Below, piece after piece: positions 24,227 through 33,651 of a stretch of DNA of 64,000 bases. The notes under the pieces are model-generated. The model worked only from the letters and a program-made list of their open reading frames with translations, was not told the origin of the DNA and made no database searches. The position numbers were made by a program, and so were the translations under genes. Numbering within the stretch: the stretch's first letter is position 1; every line of letters starts with the position of its first letter. The stretch comes from UBA5336 sp964415675 (GTDB lineage Bacteria; Pseudomonadota; Alphaproteobacteria; Caulobacterales; Hyphomonadaceae), in contig CAYQBG010000006.1 in NCBI GenBank assembly GCA_964415675.1, forward strand, positions 62,001 to 126,000, read 5' to 3'.

Positions 24227-26452
24227 CCGGCCCCTCCCCTTCCTTGCGCCCTTATCGACCGACCGACTCCGCCCGCCACGGCCCCTGGGCGCCTGGCTTC
24301 CTTTCTGCCGGGCCTTCGGCTGTGACGTGATGTTCAGCAGAAGCCCCCCCTGCAGCGGCGTCACCTCGACCAGTTTCGCACGAACCGTCTGCCCGAGGAC
24401 ATACCGCTTTCCCGAACCACGCGCGACCAGTTGCATCGCGGCCTCGTCGAACACCCAGTAATCGTCGGAGATGTTCGAGATCGGAACGAAACCGTCGGCC
24501 GCCGTATCGGCCAGACGGATAAACAGGCCGGCCTTTGTCACGCCGGTGATGCGCCCGTCGAACTCGGCGCCAACCCGGTCCTGCAGGAACAGGGCGAGAT
24601 AGCGGTCCGTCGCATCGCGCTCAGCCGCCATGGAGCGGCGCTCTGTATCGACGAGATGCGAGGCGGTCTCCTCCAGACGTGAGGCCATTTCCGTCCCCAT
24701 CCCGTCCGGCCCCAGATCATGGGCCGCGATCAGCGCGCGGTGAACGATAAGGTCTGCATAGCGCCGGATGGGCGAGGTGAAATGGGCATAGCGGGCAAGG
24801 TTCAGCCCGAAATGCCCAAGATTTTCATGCGCATAGACCGCCTGCGCCTGACTGCGCAGCACCATTTCGCTGACCATGTCGACATGATCGGTCTCAGCCA
24901 CATCGCCCAGCAAGCGGTTGAAGCGCGCCGATTGCGGACGCTCACCCAGCGGCCATTTGATGTTCACCGTCTTGAGGAACTCTGCCAGCGCTGCGAGCTT
25001 GGCATCTGTCGGCTGATCATGGACCCGGTAGAGGAGCGGCGATTTCGCTTTCTCAAGGCTTTCGGCGGCGGCCACATTGGCCTGGATCATGAACTCTTCG
25101 ATCAGCTTGTGGGCATCGAACCGGTCCTTGGTGCGGATCGCCTGGATCGTGCCGTCTTCGGCAAATTCGATCCGGCGTTCCGGCAGGTCAAGCTCCAGCG
25201 GCCCGCGCCGTTCACGCGCGGATTTCAGCGCGCCATAAGCGCCCCAGAGCGGCCTGAGCACCAGCTCCAGCAGGGAACCGGCCCGCTCGCTCGGGTTCCC
25301 GTCAATCGCGTTCTGCGCCTCTTCATAGGACAGCCCTGCCGCCGACTGCATCATCGCCCGGAAGAACCGGTGGGAGCGCTTCGTTCCCGACCTGTCAAAG
25401 ATCATCTCGACGGCAAGGCAACGGCGCGGCTCTCCCTCTTTCAGCGAACATTCCCCGGCCGAAAGCTCGAATGGCAACATCGGGACAACACGGTCGGGGA
25501 AATAGGTCGAGTTCCCGCGTTTCCAGGCTTCCCGGTCCAGTGCCGAGCCCTCAGTGACATAGGCAGCGACATCCGCAATCGCGACGATGACCCTCCACCC
25601 ATCATCCAATTCTTCAGCATAGACCGCGTCATCGTGGTCTCGCGCGTCAGACGGGTCGATCGTGATCAGCGGCGTCTCGCTGAGATCTTCGCGCTCGGAT
25701 GGCGCGGGATTGGCTGCACGCGCTTCCTTCAGGGCCGCATCTGGAAACTCGGTCGGGATGGAATGGGAGTGGATGGCGATCAGGCTGGCCGCGCGCGGAT
25801 CGCCTGCCTTGCCGATGACTTCGCGCACCACATAATGGCGCGGGCCGGAGGGCTGGCCGCGCATGGGCTTGGGTTCGGCCCGCACCAGATCGCCATCCTC
25901 GGCGCCGTGAATATCGGACGCCTCCACCAGCAGCTCGCGCTTGTGACGCCGGTCGGCGCTCTCGATCCGCCCACCCTTGCCCATACGGGTGAACAGGCCG
26001 ACAACAGGCTCATCCTCGCGTTTGTCGAACAGCTTGACCAGCCGGGCCTTCCAGCCCCCGCCATATTCGCTCAGCCGGCAGAGGCCGCGGTCGCCGATCC
26101 CCGGCTCTTTCTGACGAGTACCCTTGCCTTTAGAGCGATGTGCCGCACCTGCATAGATCAGGTCAGGCCCGAACGGACCGTCGCGCCCGAGCGCCTTGCC
26201 GATCAGGTCTCCATGCTCATCGATGCGCAGGAAGACGACCACCGTCGTCGAGGGTGGAGAATCCGAGCGGGCATAGGCCCTTTTGCCTGTGCGCTCCAGG
26301 CCGCCATCACTCTCAAGCTCCTTCAGGACCTCACGCAATTGCGCGCGTTCCTTGCCCTTGACCGACAGGCCCTTGGCGATTTCACGGCGGGATGTGATGT
26401 GCGGATGCTTGTCGAGAAAATCGAGCACCGTCTGCTTGTCTGGAAATGTCAT
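24218..26452 (-). CDS. rnr: Ribonuclease R
   Basis: A 744-residue 3'-5' exoribonuclease. Order: N-terminal HTH-like region (DFLDKHPHITSRREIAKGL), cold-shock domains, RNB catalytic domain with the acidic cluster TIDPSDARDHDDAVYAEE, HFTSPIRRYADLIVHRAL, then the S1 domain (FDGRITGVTKAGLFIRLADT) and a basic Arg/Gly/Lys-rich tail. It degrades structured RNA and helps tmRNA-linked decay. Start 26452 is preceded by GGGAGCC; the frame open to 26482 lacks support. Confidence 0.94.
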   Translation of the reverse strand: MTFPDKQTVLDFLDKHPHITSRREIAKGLSVKGKERAQLREVLKELESDGGLERTGKRAYARSDSPPSTTVVVFLRIDEHGDLIGKALGRDGPFGPDLIYAGAAHRSKGKGTRQKEPGIGDRGLCRLSEYGGGWKARLVKLFDKREDEPVVGLFTRMGKGGRIESADRRHKRELLVEASDIHGAEDGDLVRAEPKPMRGQPSGPRHYVVREVIGKAGDPRAASLIAIHSHSIPTEFPDAALKEARAANPAPSEREDLSETPLITIDPSDARDHDDAVYAEELDDGWRVIVAIADVAAYVTEGSALDREAWKRGNSTYFPDRVVPMLPFELSAGECSLKEGEPRRCLAVEMIFDRSGTKRSHRFFRAMMQSAAGLSYEEAQNAIDGNPSERAGSLLELVLRPLWGAYGALKSARERRGPLELDLPERRIEFAEDGTIQAIRTKDRFDAHKLIEEFMIQANVAAAESLEKAKSPLLYRVHDQPTDAKLAALAEFLKTVNIKWPLGERPQSARFNRLLGDVAETDHVDMVSEMVLRSQAQAVYAHENLGHFGLNLARYAHFTSPIRRYADLIVHRALIAAHDLGPDGMGTEMASRLEETASHLVDTERRSMAAERDATDRYLALFLQDRVGAEFDGRITGVTKAGLFIRLADTAADGFVPISNISDDYWVFDEAAMQLVARGSGKRYVLGQTVRAKLVEVTPLQGGLLLNITSQPKARQKGSQAPRGRGGRSRSVDKGARKGRGRNG

Positions 26453-26528
26453 GGCTCCCAATATAGGGGAGTCGGACGACAAATGCGCCCGCAGAATCTG
26501 TCACAATGACCTGCGGGCGCAAGAAATG

Positions 26529-27425
26529 TCAGGCAAATTGCGGCGCAATCTTCAGATTCCGCACCCAGCCGATCTTCTCCATCAGCAAGAGCACCGTGCC
26601 ATTATAATCGACAATCCGGTTCCAGACGCCCCTGCGCGGACGGTGCAGCGCGCTGACCGGCTCTTCATGATGATGATCGTGGAAGGCCTCACCGCCGGTG
26701 AGAAGGCCAATGAGGTGGTCGGCCCATTTCGGCGTTTTCAGATGGCCCAGGACATTGATGCCATAGGTCGTGGCGTGAAACTGGATCGCACGGCCGATCA
26801 CAAAACAGGCATGCAGGATCGCGGTGAGCATGAGCGAGCCGCCCGCTGCCCAGACGACAAGATAGATGACCGCCGGAATGACGAGATGCACGACCAGTGA
26901 AATGGGATTGTAGAACCGGTCCATCCAGACGATGACAGGCTGCGTTTTCAGCCAGAGTGGCATCGGACGCGCCATTTCCCTTGCATCCCGCCAGATGATC
27001 CATCCGACCCAGGCCCAGCGTTTGGACTCGAACGGATTATGAGGATCGCCCGGCTTGTCGGAAAAGCGGTGATGCTGGGAGTGATAATTCACCCAGTCCT
27101 TCACCTGACCCTGCATGGCGATGATCAGGTTGAGCATGGTGATCACCTGCCCGGGCGCACGTAATTCGCCGGCGCGGTGCTGTATGATACGGTGAAGCGG
27201 GCCGATGCCCATATTGCAGATGACGATGGCGCCGATCACCGTGACAATTCCCAGGGGCGCATACCACCAGTGCAACTGTAATTGCTCTAGTGCGAGGCCG
27301 AGGACCACCATGGTGATCAGAACACCAAGACCCAGTATCGGGTAGAGAATGGCAGAGAAAAAACTGGCAATATTGAAGGTCTGCCAGTTCTTCGCGATAG
27401 CCACCGAGCGCGGTATCTTGTTCAA
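26529..27425 (-). CDS. Membrane fatty acid desaturase
   Basis: A 298-residue integral membrane di-iron desaturase with the three histidine clusters: HRIIQHR, HSQHH and HDHHHEE, and hydrophobic spans between them. It resembles delta-9 acyl-CoA/acyl-lipid desaturases, which adjust membrane fluidity. No ATG fits: the TTG at 27425 follows GGAGGAAGAC closely and begins where the family begins (NKIPRSVAIAKNWQ), so a TTG start is proposed; the upstream frame lacks coding features. Divergent from the cupin gene. Confidence 0.85.
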   Translation of the reverse strand: MNKIPRSVAIAKNWQTFNIASFFSAILYPILGLGVLITMVVLGLALEQLQLHWWYAPLGIVTVIGAIVICNMGIGPLHRIIQHRAGELRAPGQVITMLNLIIAMQGQVKDWVNYHSQHHRFSDKPGDPHNPFESKRWAWVGWIIWRDAREMARPMPLWLKTQPVIVWMDRFYNPISLVVHLVIPAVIYLVVWAAGGSLMLTAILHACFVIGRAIQFHATTYGINVLGHLKTPKWADHLIGLLTGGEAFHDHHHEEPVSALHRPRRGVWNRIVDYNGTVLLLMEKIGWVRNLKIAPQFA

Positions 27426-27520
27426 GTCTTCCTCCAGTGCACAGGCGGACAACCCGCCTGTTCTGCACGATACTCCATAGGCGCACAGGCTTGACGCCAC
27501 ATGCGGACCGAGATTGTTCT

Positions 27521-27533
27521 GAGAATCGTTCTC
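27521..27533. promoter_or_regulatory. Palindrome GAGAA-TCG-TTCTC between desaturase and cupin genes
   Basis: A perfect 5-bp-arm inverted repeat in the 182-bp divergent spacer. It resembles iron- or redox-regulator boxes only loosely, so the regulator is not assigned. It could serve either promoter. Confidence 0.3.
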
Positions 27534-27607
27534 GCGCAAGTCGTTCGACTGCGACAGATCTTCATCATGTGATAGTCTGCGGCGCAATGACCAAGAGGGA
27601 GTTTGCA

Positions 27608-28150
27608 GTGGCTGAGCAATTGGGCCCATCCTCCGGCCTGCGCCGGATCGTGACCGGAAACGACGAAAACGGGCGGTCATTCATCCTCATCGACGGACCG
27701 CCCGCCGAGTCCCATGAGGTGGCGAGCCTGCATGAAATCTGGACCGATGCGGCGAGCGGGCGGATCGATCCCGTCGAAACCGAAGATCGCGGCAAGGGCA
27801 AGGTGCAGCTTTCGCCGCCAGCGGGCGGGGTCAAGATCCGCTGGTTCATTGTCCGCCCGCGCCCCGATGGCGTCACTGGCGATGAGTTCGCCGGTCTTGT
27901 CCGCGCCACCTTCGAAGATATCGGCGCAGGTGACCACCAGCCCGACACCACGCGCCATCCGACCATGCATACAACCCACACGATTGACGCTATCATTCTC
28001 ATTCGCGGCGAGGTGAAACTCCTGCTCGACGATGATGAGACGCTGGTGAGGCCAGGCGATGTCGTCGTCCAGCGCGCGACCAATCATGCCTGGGTGGTCG
28101 AAGGCGATGAACCGGCCTTGTTCGTCGCGGTCCTGATTGACCGGGGCTGA
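27608..28150 (+). CDS. Cupin-domain protein
   Basis: A 180-residue protein whose C-terminal half is a cupin barrel: HTTHTIDAIILIRGEVKLLLD then DDETLVRPGDVVVQRATNHAW, with histidines in the usual motif 1 and motif 2 places. The N-terminal 90 residues are also compatible with a degenerate beta domain. Substrate unknown; such cupins in alphaproteobacteria are often small-molecule binders. GTG at 27608 is chosen because AGAGGGAG lies 6 nt before it; an ATG at 27587 lacks a ribosome site. Confidence 0.78.
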   Translation: MAEQLGPSSGLRRIVTGNDENGRSFILIDGPPAESHEVASLHEIWTDAASGRIDPVETEDRGKGKVQLSPPAGGVKIRWFIVRPRPDGVTGDEFAGLVRATFEDIGAGDHQPDTTRHPTMHTTHTIDAIILIRGEVKLLLDDDETLVRPGDVVVQRATNHAWVVEGDEPALFVAVLIDRG

Positions 28151-28160
28151 GCAGGCTTGT

Positions 28161-29006
28161 TCAGTCCTGCGTCAGAGCCCCATAGAGGCGCGGACGCCGG
28201 TCACGGAAAAACCCCCAGGCCGCGCGTTCACGTGCCAATTGATCGAGATCGAAAGTCGCACTGATTGTCGCTGTCTCGCTGCGGCCCAGTTCGCAGATCA
28301 CTTCTCCCGCCCCGTCACAGATGAAACTGGTGCCATAAAAGGCTTGGCCGTCCTCTGTTCCGGTCCGGTTGACCGCGCAGACCGGGATCACATTGGCCAC
28401 GGCATGGCCAAGCATCGCGCGGCGCCAGCGCGCAGCCGTGTCAAGCGAAGGGTCCTGCGGCTCGGCGCCGATGGCCGTGGGGTAGAGCAAGACCTCGGCG
28501 CCCATGAGCGTCATAGCGCGGGCGGCCTCAGGGAACCACTGGTCCCAGCATATGCCGACGCCTATCCGCCCTTTTCGTGTGTCCCAGACGCGGAAACCGG
28601 TATTGCCGGGCCGGAAATAGAATTTCTCCTGATAGCCCGGCCCATCGGGGATATGGCTCTTGCGGTAGACGCCAAGCAACTCGCCGCCAGCATCAATCAT
28701 CACGAGGGAATTGTAATAGTGCGGCCCGTCCCGCTCAAAAATCGAGACCGGCAGGACAACATCAAGTGCTTCGGCAAGGGGCGCCAGCGCGGTGACGGCC
28801 GGATGGCTCGCCCAGTCATGCGCGCTTTCGAAATGCGCCTCGTCCTGAGTCTTGCAGAAATAGGGACCGGCAAAGAGCTCCGGCAGCAGGATGACATCTG
28901 CGCCTTCATCTGCCGCCTGTCTGACCAGGCGCATGGCTTCGGCGAGTGGATCTGACACCACACCGGGTGCGAACTGGATCGCAGCGAGCCTGAGCGAGCG
29001 GGTCAT
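28161..29006 (-). CDS. aguB: N-carbamoylputrescine amidase
   Basis: A 281-residue nitrilase-superfamily enzyme with the Glu-Lys-Cys triad (VILLPELFAGPYFC, YRKSHIPDGPGY, GVGICWDQWFPEAAR). The motif set, including PYFCKTQDE and YQEKFYFRPG, is that of AguB, which releases putrescine, CO2 and ammonia from N-carbamoylputrescine. It overlaps aguA by 4 nt (ATGA), so the two steps from agmatine to putrescine are translationally coupled. Confidence 0.94.
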   Translation of the reverse strand: MTRSLRLAAIQFAPGVVSDPLAEAMRLVRQAADEGADVILLPELFAGPYFCKTQDEAHFESAHDWASHPAVTALAPLAEALDVVLPVSIFERDGPHYYNSLVMIDAGGELLGVYRKSHIPDGPGYQEKFYFRPGNTGFRVWDTRKGRIGVGICWDQWFPEAARAMTLMGAEVLLYPTAIGAEPQDPSLDTAARWRRAMLGHAVANVIPVCAVNRTGTEDGQAFYGTSFICDGAGEVICELGRSETATISATFDLDQLARERAAWGFFRDRRPRLYGALTQD

Positions 29007-30016
29007 GATGGAAAATCTCCATGGTGGGTGGACGGCACATGACAGGTCATGCAGTGAAAACTCCCGCCGCCTTTAAGGATCGCATCAGAACCAAGCGCAC
29101 GCACGACGCGCCCGGGAAAGGCGTTGGCAAGGCCCGCCAGTAAGGCCCGGTCCTGCGAATGACCATAAGCCGGCACAATCACCGCACCATTCGTGACCAC
29201 GAAATTCATATGGCTCGCCGGCGCCGGTTGCCCGCCTGCGTCGTTGATGCGCCCCGGTGAGGGGATGGTCTCAACTGTCAGCCCGGCCGTGCGCAAGCTC
29301 TCCTCGACCTCGCCGAGCCTGTCACCATTCGGATCGCCCGCACCGGCGGCCCGCTGGCAGAGCACCCGGCCAGGCCCGCAGAACCGCGCAAGATTGTCGA
29401 CATGCCCATCGGTGTGATCATTAAGAAGGCCGCGCTCCAGCCAGACCACGCGCCGCGCGCCAAAGACCGCCTCCAGCGCCCGCTCGGCATCGCCCTGGCT
29501 CCAGCCGGGATTGCGGTTCGGGTTCAGGAGGCATTCGCGCGTCGTGATCACGGTTCCGGCGCCATCATGCTCGACCGCGCCGCCTTCCAGGATGAAGTCG
29601 TGAGAGAGAGCGCGCGCGCCCTCGGCCTCAGCGATGGCGGCGGCGGTTTCAGTGTCGCCTGGCATGTTGAACTTGCCGCCCCAGCCATTGAAGCGGAATC
29701 CATGGGCAAGCTGCGCGCCGCCGGTGTCGAAAGCAAAGACCGGCCCGGTATCGCGCAGCCAGATATCGCCCGTGGGCACCCGCATGATGCTGGCATGATC
29801 GGGCGGCACCATCGCATGCGCGCAAGCCGCCGCTGCATCATCGCCGACGGCCAGACGCACCGGCACATGATGCGCCGCCTCGGCGATAAAGCGCGCAATC
29901 TCGGCGCGCGCGCGCTCAAAGGCCTCGCCCCATTCGCTGGCAAGCCGGGGCCAGCCGACCCAGAGGAACGATTGCGGCGCCCATTCGGGCGGGGGAGGCA
30001 GACAAGGCACACTCAT
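29003..30016 (-). CDS. aguA: Agmatine deiminase
   Basis: A 337-residue guanidino-group-modifying enzyme that turns agmatine into N-carbamoylputrescine. Landmarks: TGDIWLRDTGPVFAF, FNGWGGKF, ILEGGAVEHDGAGT, LNDHTDGHVDNLARF and the catalytic Cys in GGGSFHCMT. Start 30016 (MSVPCLPPPPEWAPQ) matches the family beginning with a P-x-E-W element; upstream residues are not conserved. The ribosome site is weak. The arginine decarboxylase that would supply agmatine is not in the window. Confidence 0.92.
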   Translation of the reverse strand: MSVPCLPPPPEWAPQSFLWVGWPRLASEWGEAFERARAEIARFIAEAAHHVPVRLAVGDDAAAACAHAMVPPDHASIMRVPTGDIWLRDTGPVFAFDTGGAQLAHGFRFNGWGGKFNMPGDTETAAAIAEAEGARALSHDFILEGGAVEHDGAGTVITTRECLLNPNRNPGWSQGDAERALEAVFGARRVVWLERGLLNDHTDGHVDNLARFCGPGRVLCQRAAGAGDPNGDRLGEVEESLRTAGLTVETIPSPGRINDAGGQPAPASHMNFVVTNGAVIVPAYGHSQDRALLAGLANAFPGRVVRALGSDAILKGGGSFHCMTCHVPSTHHGDFPS

Positions 30017-30133
30017 CGCCGCGCGCCATGCCACAGCTTGCCCGCCTGCGCCAGCATGCCGGCCCATGCGGAGTGAAGGCTCCTTTCCCACCACCGGTAA
30101 ACAGGTACGCGCTGCACGCCCACTCGTGCAGCA

Positions 30134-30165
30134 GGACACCCCGGCTCAGGGCCGGGGATACGGGG
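30134..30165. repeat. Second dispersed repeat (CCCCGGC hairpin), copy 2
   Basis: In inverted orientation this 32-nt segment matches 10978-11009 with two mismatches; both form a CCCCGGC/GCCGGGG hairpin with a 5-nt loop. It sits directly after the 30111-30132 inverted repeat. Confidence 0.65.
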
Positions 30166-30271
30166 CTCGGCTTCCTCCTCCTGCAGCCACCGCGGTCGCC
30201 CCCGCCCCTGCCGGCAAAACAGCCCTGGGCACGTTCTATCGCGAAGGCGAAGCCGGAGCGGAGAACAAACC

Positions 30272-30309
30272 AAAAAAGAACGGCCCCGCAATACGCCGGA
30301 GCCGCCCTT
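30272..30309 (-). terminator. Intrinsic terminator of the TonB receptor gene
   Basis: On the minus strand the stem CGGCTCC/GGGGCCG (one G-U pair, 10-nt loop) is followed by TTCTTTTTT. It lies 74 bp beyond the stop codon of the receptor. Confidence 0.75.
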
Positions 30310-30382
30310 CTCAATCTACTTATAGTCTACACTTCCATCAGGCCGGACACCGGAAAGGGCCCGGCCTGAACTCTCAAGAGAC

Positions 30383-33300
30383 CTAGAACTCGTAGCGCAG
30401 GCCAAGGCGAACCTGCCAGAGCGACGCACCGCCAACGCGGCTTTCCGCCGGCTCGGTGCGTGCACCCGTGGCCGGGTCAATCGCGACAGCCGGTGGGAAG
30501 CCCGGCTCGCGCAGGATGCCCCACTCGTCGTTGAGCAGATTGGTGAAGTTGTCGATCTCGATATAGGCCGAGCTCCGGTCATCAGCACGGATGCCCGGGA
30601 ACTCCTGCTCGACGCGAAGGTCGACCTTGCCCCACCAGGAGCCTTCCTGATCGTTACGCTCAGCGCCCGGCAGCAGAACGTTGTCACGGAAATCGAGATA
30701 CGGTGTGAAGCCATACGGATCAATAGTGCCGTTGTAAGCCTCGGAGTAAGGCTGGCCCGAACGCGCCGTACCAAATGCGGAGAACTTCGTGTTGTAGTCT
30801 CCGATGAAGGCTTTCTCGTAATTCGCGAGCAGCGTTAAACGATGCTCGATATTGTAGTCCGAAGTGGACAGCACATCTTCGTTCGGATCGAAGAAGACGC
30901 GGTTGACGTAGTTGGAAAACGCCACCGAGCTCGTCATCGGGCTGGCGTCCTTGGCGTCGTTGTAGGCGTAACCGAAGGCCCAATCGAGACCGAAATCGTA
31001 CTCCTTGGCGATGGAGACAGAAGCTGTGAAGCTTTCATTGCCCTCGCTGGAATTGGTCAGGACAAAAGCCGGCTCGCGCACGCTGTCATAGATCGGGTAG
31101 CCGTCTTCATTGGTGCCGGTCTGCTCCAGGTCACCACGCAGCCAGATCGCGGAGTCTTCACCTTGCGACCAGAGAAGGTCGGTGTTGATGACATACTCGC
31201 CACCGAGCGGGCCTTCAAAGGTCGGGATCCAGGTCGCGCCAAGCGCAACTTTCACTTCCGACGGGATGCTGAAGTCCGGATCGAGATAGTTGATCTCGAA
31301 ATTGTCACCCACGCCGCCGGCGACTGCATCGGCAAGTTCCTGCGGAACACACCAGCCCGGTCCGGTCGGCACGCCGTCTTCACACAGCGCGTACTCCACG
31401 TCTTCATCAAAGAGCGAGCGCGTTCCGTCAGTGTAACCAAAGGAGCGACCACGCTGGCCGAACTGAAGCACATTGTTGGCCGAATAGGTGTTGGACAGCC
31501 AGACATTCGGGTCACCACCCGAGTACTTGCCGATACCGCCACGAAGGATCAGCTCGTCGGAGAAGTCATAGGTGAAGGCCAGGCGCGGCTGGAGCAGGGC
31601 TTCGCCGTCCAGTGTCTGGCTATTGGAGAAGCCATAATCCGCCAGGAAGGTGGCGTTCTCTGCCGGCGCATCATCGGTCGACCACATGTCGTAGCGCAGG
31701 CCTGCGATGAGCGTGAACTTGTTGGTCAGGTTCCACTCGTCCTGAACGTAGAGCGTGTCGATGGCATAGCCCCAGTCCGCGGCCGCAGCCTGCGGGTCCA
31801 GCGACGGGGAGTTGTTGAAGTAGATCGCATCGGCGAAGCCATCACGGAAATTGTCGATGCCATCGAAGCGGATCTCGGTTTCGGTGTGCTGGACGAACAG
31901 GTTGAAGATATCCAGCGCTTCACGCTCATAGCCGAATGTCAGATTGTGATCATCGGCGGTGTAGAAGCCCTTCAGCGCGACGTTGAAGATGTCGTACTTC
32001 AGCTTGTTGGACTGACGGGAATCGTCGCCACCGATATAGACGTCGACATCATCGGTCTCGATACGGATTTCACCGAAGTCGGTGCCACCAAGTGACAGCT
32101 GGCGGTTGTCCAGTTCCACATAGCCGACGCGCAGCTCGGTGGAGAAGTTCGGCGTCCAGTCGGAGTAGAGGAAGCCGGTATACTTGTTCAGCTCGGCGCC
32201 ACGCTCATACAGGTGGTTGTCGAATTCGAACTCGCTGCGACCGCCGTCGGACTGGGCGATGTTGAAGCCATCATTGTAATTATAGGTGAACGACGCGCGA
32301 TGATTGTTGGAAATGTTCCAGTCGAGGCGCACGCTGACCTTTTCATCTTCATTGTCGATCGAGGAGGGCACGTTGCCCGGATCGTACTGGTAGATGTTGC
32401 GGGCGATATCGAGGATCTCATCGAGCTCGGCCTGAGTGATGTTGACTTCATTGATGGCGCCGGAGCCCTGCGCGCCGCGCGTGAAGACGTTGGCACCCTC
32501 TAGCTTCTCGTAGGCCGCGGAGAAGAACAGCGTGTCCTGAATGATCGGACCACCGACCTGGAAGCCATAGCGCTGCTCGTCGAAATCGGAAGCGTTGATG
32601 TCGTCGCCTTCCAGCGAGTCACCCTGAAGGTCGTTGGAGGTGTAGTCGTAAAAGGCCGAACCGTGGAATTCGTTGGTACCCGACTTGGTGATCGCGTTGA
32701 TGTTACAGGCGGTGAAGCCGCCATACTGAACATCAAACGGCGCCAGTTCGACCGACACGGCTTCAATTGAGTCGTACGGGAAGGGCTGGCGCTCAGTCGG
32801 GTAGCCGTTCGAGTTGAGGCCGAAACCGTCATTCAGGCGCACGCCGTCCAGGGTGAGCGAGTTGAAGCGGGGGTTTTTACCACCGCACTGGACCGGGTTG
32901 ATGTCGCCACGGCTCTCATCAACATAGACGCGCGGATCGATACGCAGCACGTCAACAATGTTGCGGTTGATCGCAGGAGCCGATCCCAGGGTTTCCAGGC
33001 CGAAGGTTGCCGACGGGCCAACAGCCACATCAACGGCATTCGCCGCGGAACCCGTCACGACAACCGTGTCGAGGGTGCGGGCCGCTTCGCCGCCTTCAAG
33101 GGTGAAATCGACATCGGTGAAGTCGCCGAGCGAAAGGCCGATATCGCTCACGCGGGCGGACCGGAAGTCTTCTTCGCTGACTTCGATCGTGTAGGCGCCA
33201 CCGACGGGCAGGTTGCGGATCGCGTAGTTGCCGTTGTTCGTGGTCGTGGTGGAACGGGCAAAGCCGGTGTCGGTGTTGATGACCGTGACCGTTGCGCCGG

Positions 33301-33436
33301 AAACGGCAGCGCCGGACTGGTCGGTGACCTGGCCGGAGAGACCGGCGGTGGTGACCTGAGCTTCAGCCTGCTGGACGGCGGCCACGGCTATCACGGAAAC
33401 GGCGGCGCCGCCCGCGAGTGTTTTCCAATTGAACAT
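30383..33436 (-). CDS. Oar-like TonB-dependent outer-membrane receptor with N-terminal carboxypeptidase-regulatory domain
   Basis: A 1017-residue outer-membrane protein. Signal peptide 1-26 (cleavage after AEA), then a carboxypeptidase regulatory-like beta domain (LSGQVTDQSGAAVSGATVTV..., to about 115), a TonB-dependent plug with INRNIVDVLRIDPRVYVDE, SLTLDGVRLND and ITKSGTNEFHGS, and a long beta barrel ending in LRYEF. This architecture matches Oar-type receptors, which import large or unknown ligands using TonB energy; substrate not readable. GAGGGGAA precedes the ATG. A clear intrinsic terminator follows. Confidence 0.9.
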   Translation of the reverse strand: MFNWKTLAGGAAVSVIAVAAVQQAEAQVTTAGLSGQVTDQSGAAVSGATVTVINTDTGFARSTTTTNNGNYAIRNLPVGGAYTIEVSEEDFRSARVSDIGLSLGDFTDVDFTLEGGEAARTLDTVVVTGSAANAVDVAVGPSATFGLETLGSAPAINRNIVDVLRIDPRVYVDESRGDINPVQCGGKNPRFNSLTLDGVRLNDGFGLNSNGYPTERQPFPYDSIEAVSVELAPFDVQYGGFTACNINAITKSGTNEFHGSAFYDYTSNDLQGDSLEGDDINASDFDEQRYGFQVGGPIIQDTLFFSAAYEKLEGANVFTRGAQGSGAINEVNITQAELDEILDIARNIYQYDPGNVPSSIDNEDEKVSVRLDWNISNNHRASFTYNYNDGFNIAQSDGGRSEFEFDNHLYERGAELNKYTGFLYSDWTPNFSTELRVGYVELDNRQLSLGGTDFGEIRIETDDVDVYIGGDDSRQSNKLKYDIFNVALKGFYTADDHNLTFGYEREALDIFNLFVQHTETEIRFDGIDNFRDGFADAIYFNNSPSLDPQAAAADWGYAIDTLYVQDEWNLTNKFTLIAGLRYDMWSTDDAPAENATFLADYGFSNSQTLDGEALLQPRLAFTYDFSDELILRGGIGKYSGGDPNVWLSNTYSANNVLQFGQRGRSFGYTDGTRSLFDEDVEYALCEDGVPTGPGWCVPQELADAVAGGVGDNFEINYLDPDFSIPSEVKVALGATWIPTFEGPLGGEYVINTDLLWSQGEDSAIWLRGDLEQTGTNEDGYPIYDSVREPAFVLTNSSEGNESFTASVSIAKEYDFGLDWAFGYAYNDAKDASPMTSSVAFSNYVNRVFFDPNEDVLSTSDYNIEHRLTLLANYEKAFIGDYNTKFSAFGTARSGQPYSEAYNGTIDPYGFTPYLDFRDNVLLPGAERNDQEGSWWGKVDLRVEQEFPGIRADDRSSAYIEIDNFTNLLNDEWGILREPGFPPAVAIDPATGARTEPAESRVGGASLWQVRLGLRYEF

Positions 33437-33591
33437 GAGTGTCGTTCCCCTCGAATGAACGTCTCGCGCGACAGATTATTCTCGACGCGCTTGGCGCGGC
33501 GATTAATGCTGCAGCGCGACAGAACGGTAACAATTGCGTGAAGCTTCCATGACAGGATGAGGGTTTCGAAAGCCCTGTGGCATACCAGACA

Positions 33592-33621
33592 CAAAAAGGG
33601 CCGCACCCCGCGGCGCGGCCC
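33592..33621 (-). terminator. Intrinsic terminator of speD
   Basis: On the minus strand the arms AGGGCCGC and GCGGCCCT enclose a GC-rich loop and are followed by TTTTTGTG. It lies 31-60 bp after the speD stop. Confidence 0.7.
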
Positions 33622-33651
33622 TGTGTCATGGGATCGACTGTCGAAGAGAGA

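Larger units (their letters stand above)
30017..30382. other. Intergenic region with hairpins, repeat copy and terminator; no gene
   Basis: Between aguA and the end of the TonB receptor gene, both on the minus strand. It contains an 8-bp perfect inverted repeat (GCTGCACG/CGTGCAGC, 30111-30132), copy 2 of the CCCCGGC repeat (30134-30165), an intrinsic terminator for the receptor (30272-30309) and a further AGGCCGG/CCGGCCT inverted repeat (30340-30367). No coding signal. Confidence 0.6.

Noticed and set aside
24719..26509. 596-residue plus-strand open frame over rnr
   Set aside because: Antisense shadow of RNase R with no domain similarity.
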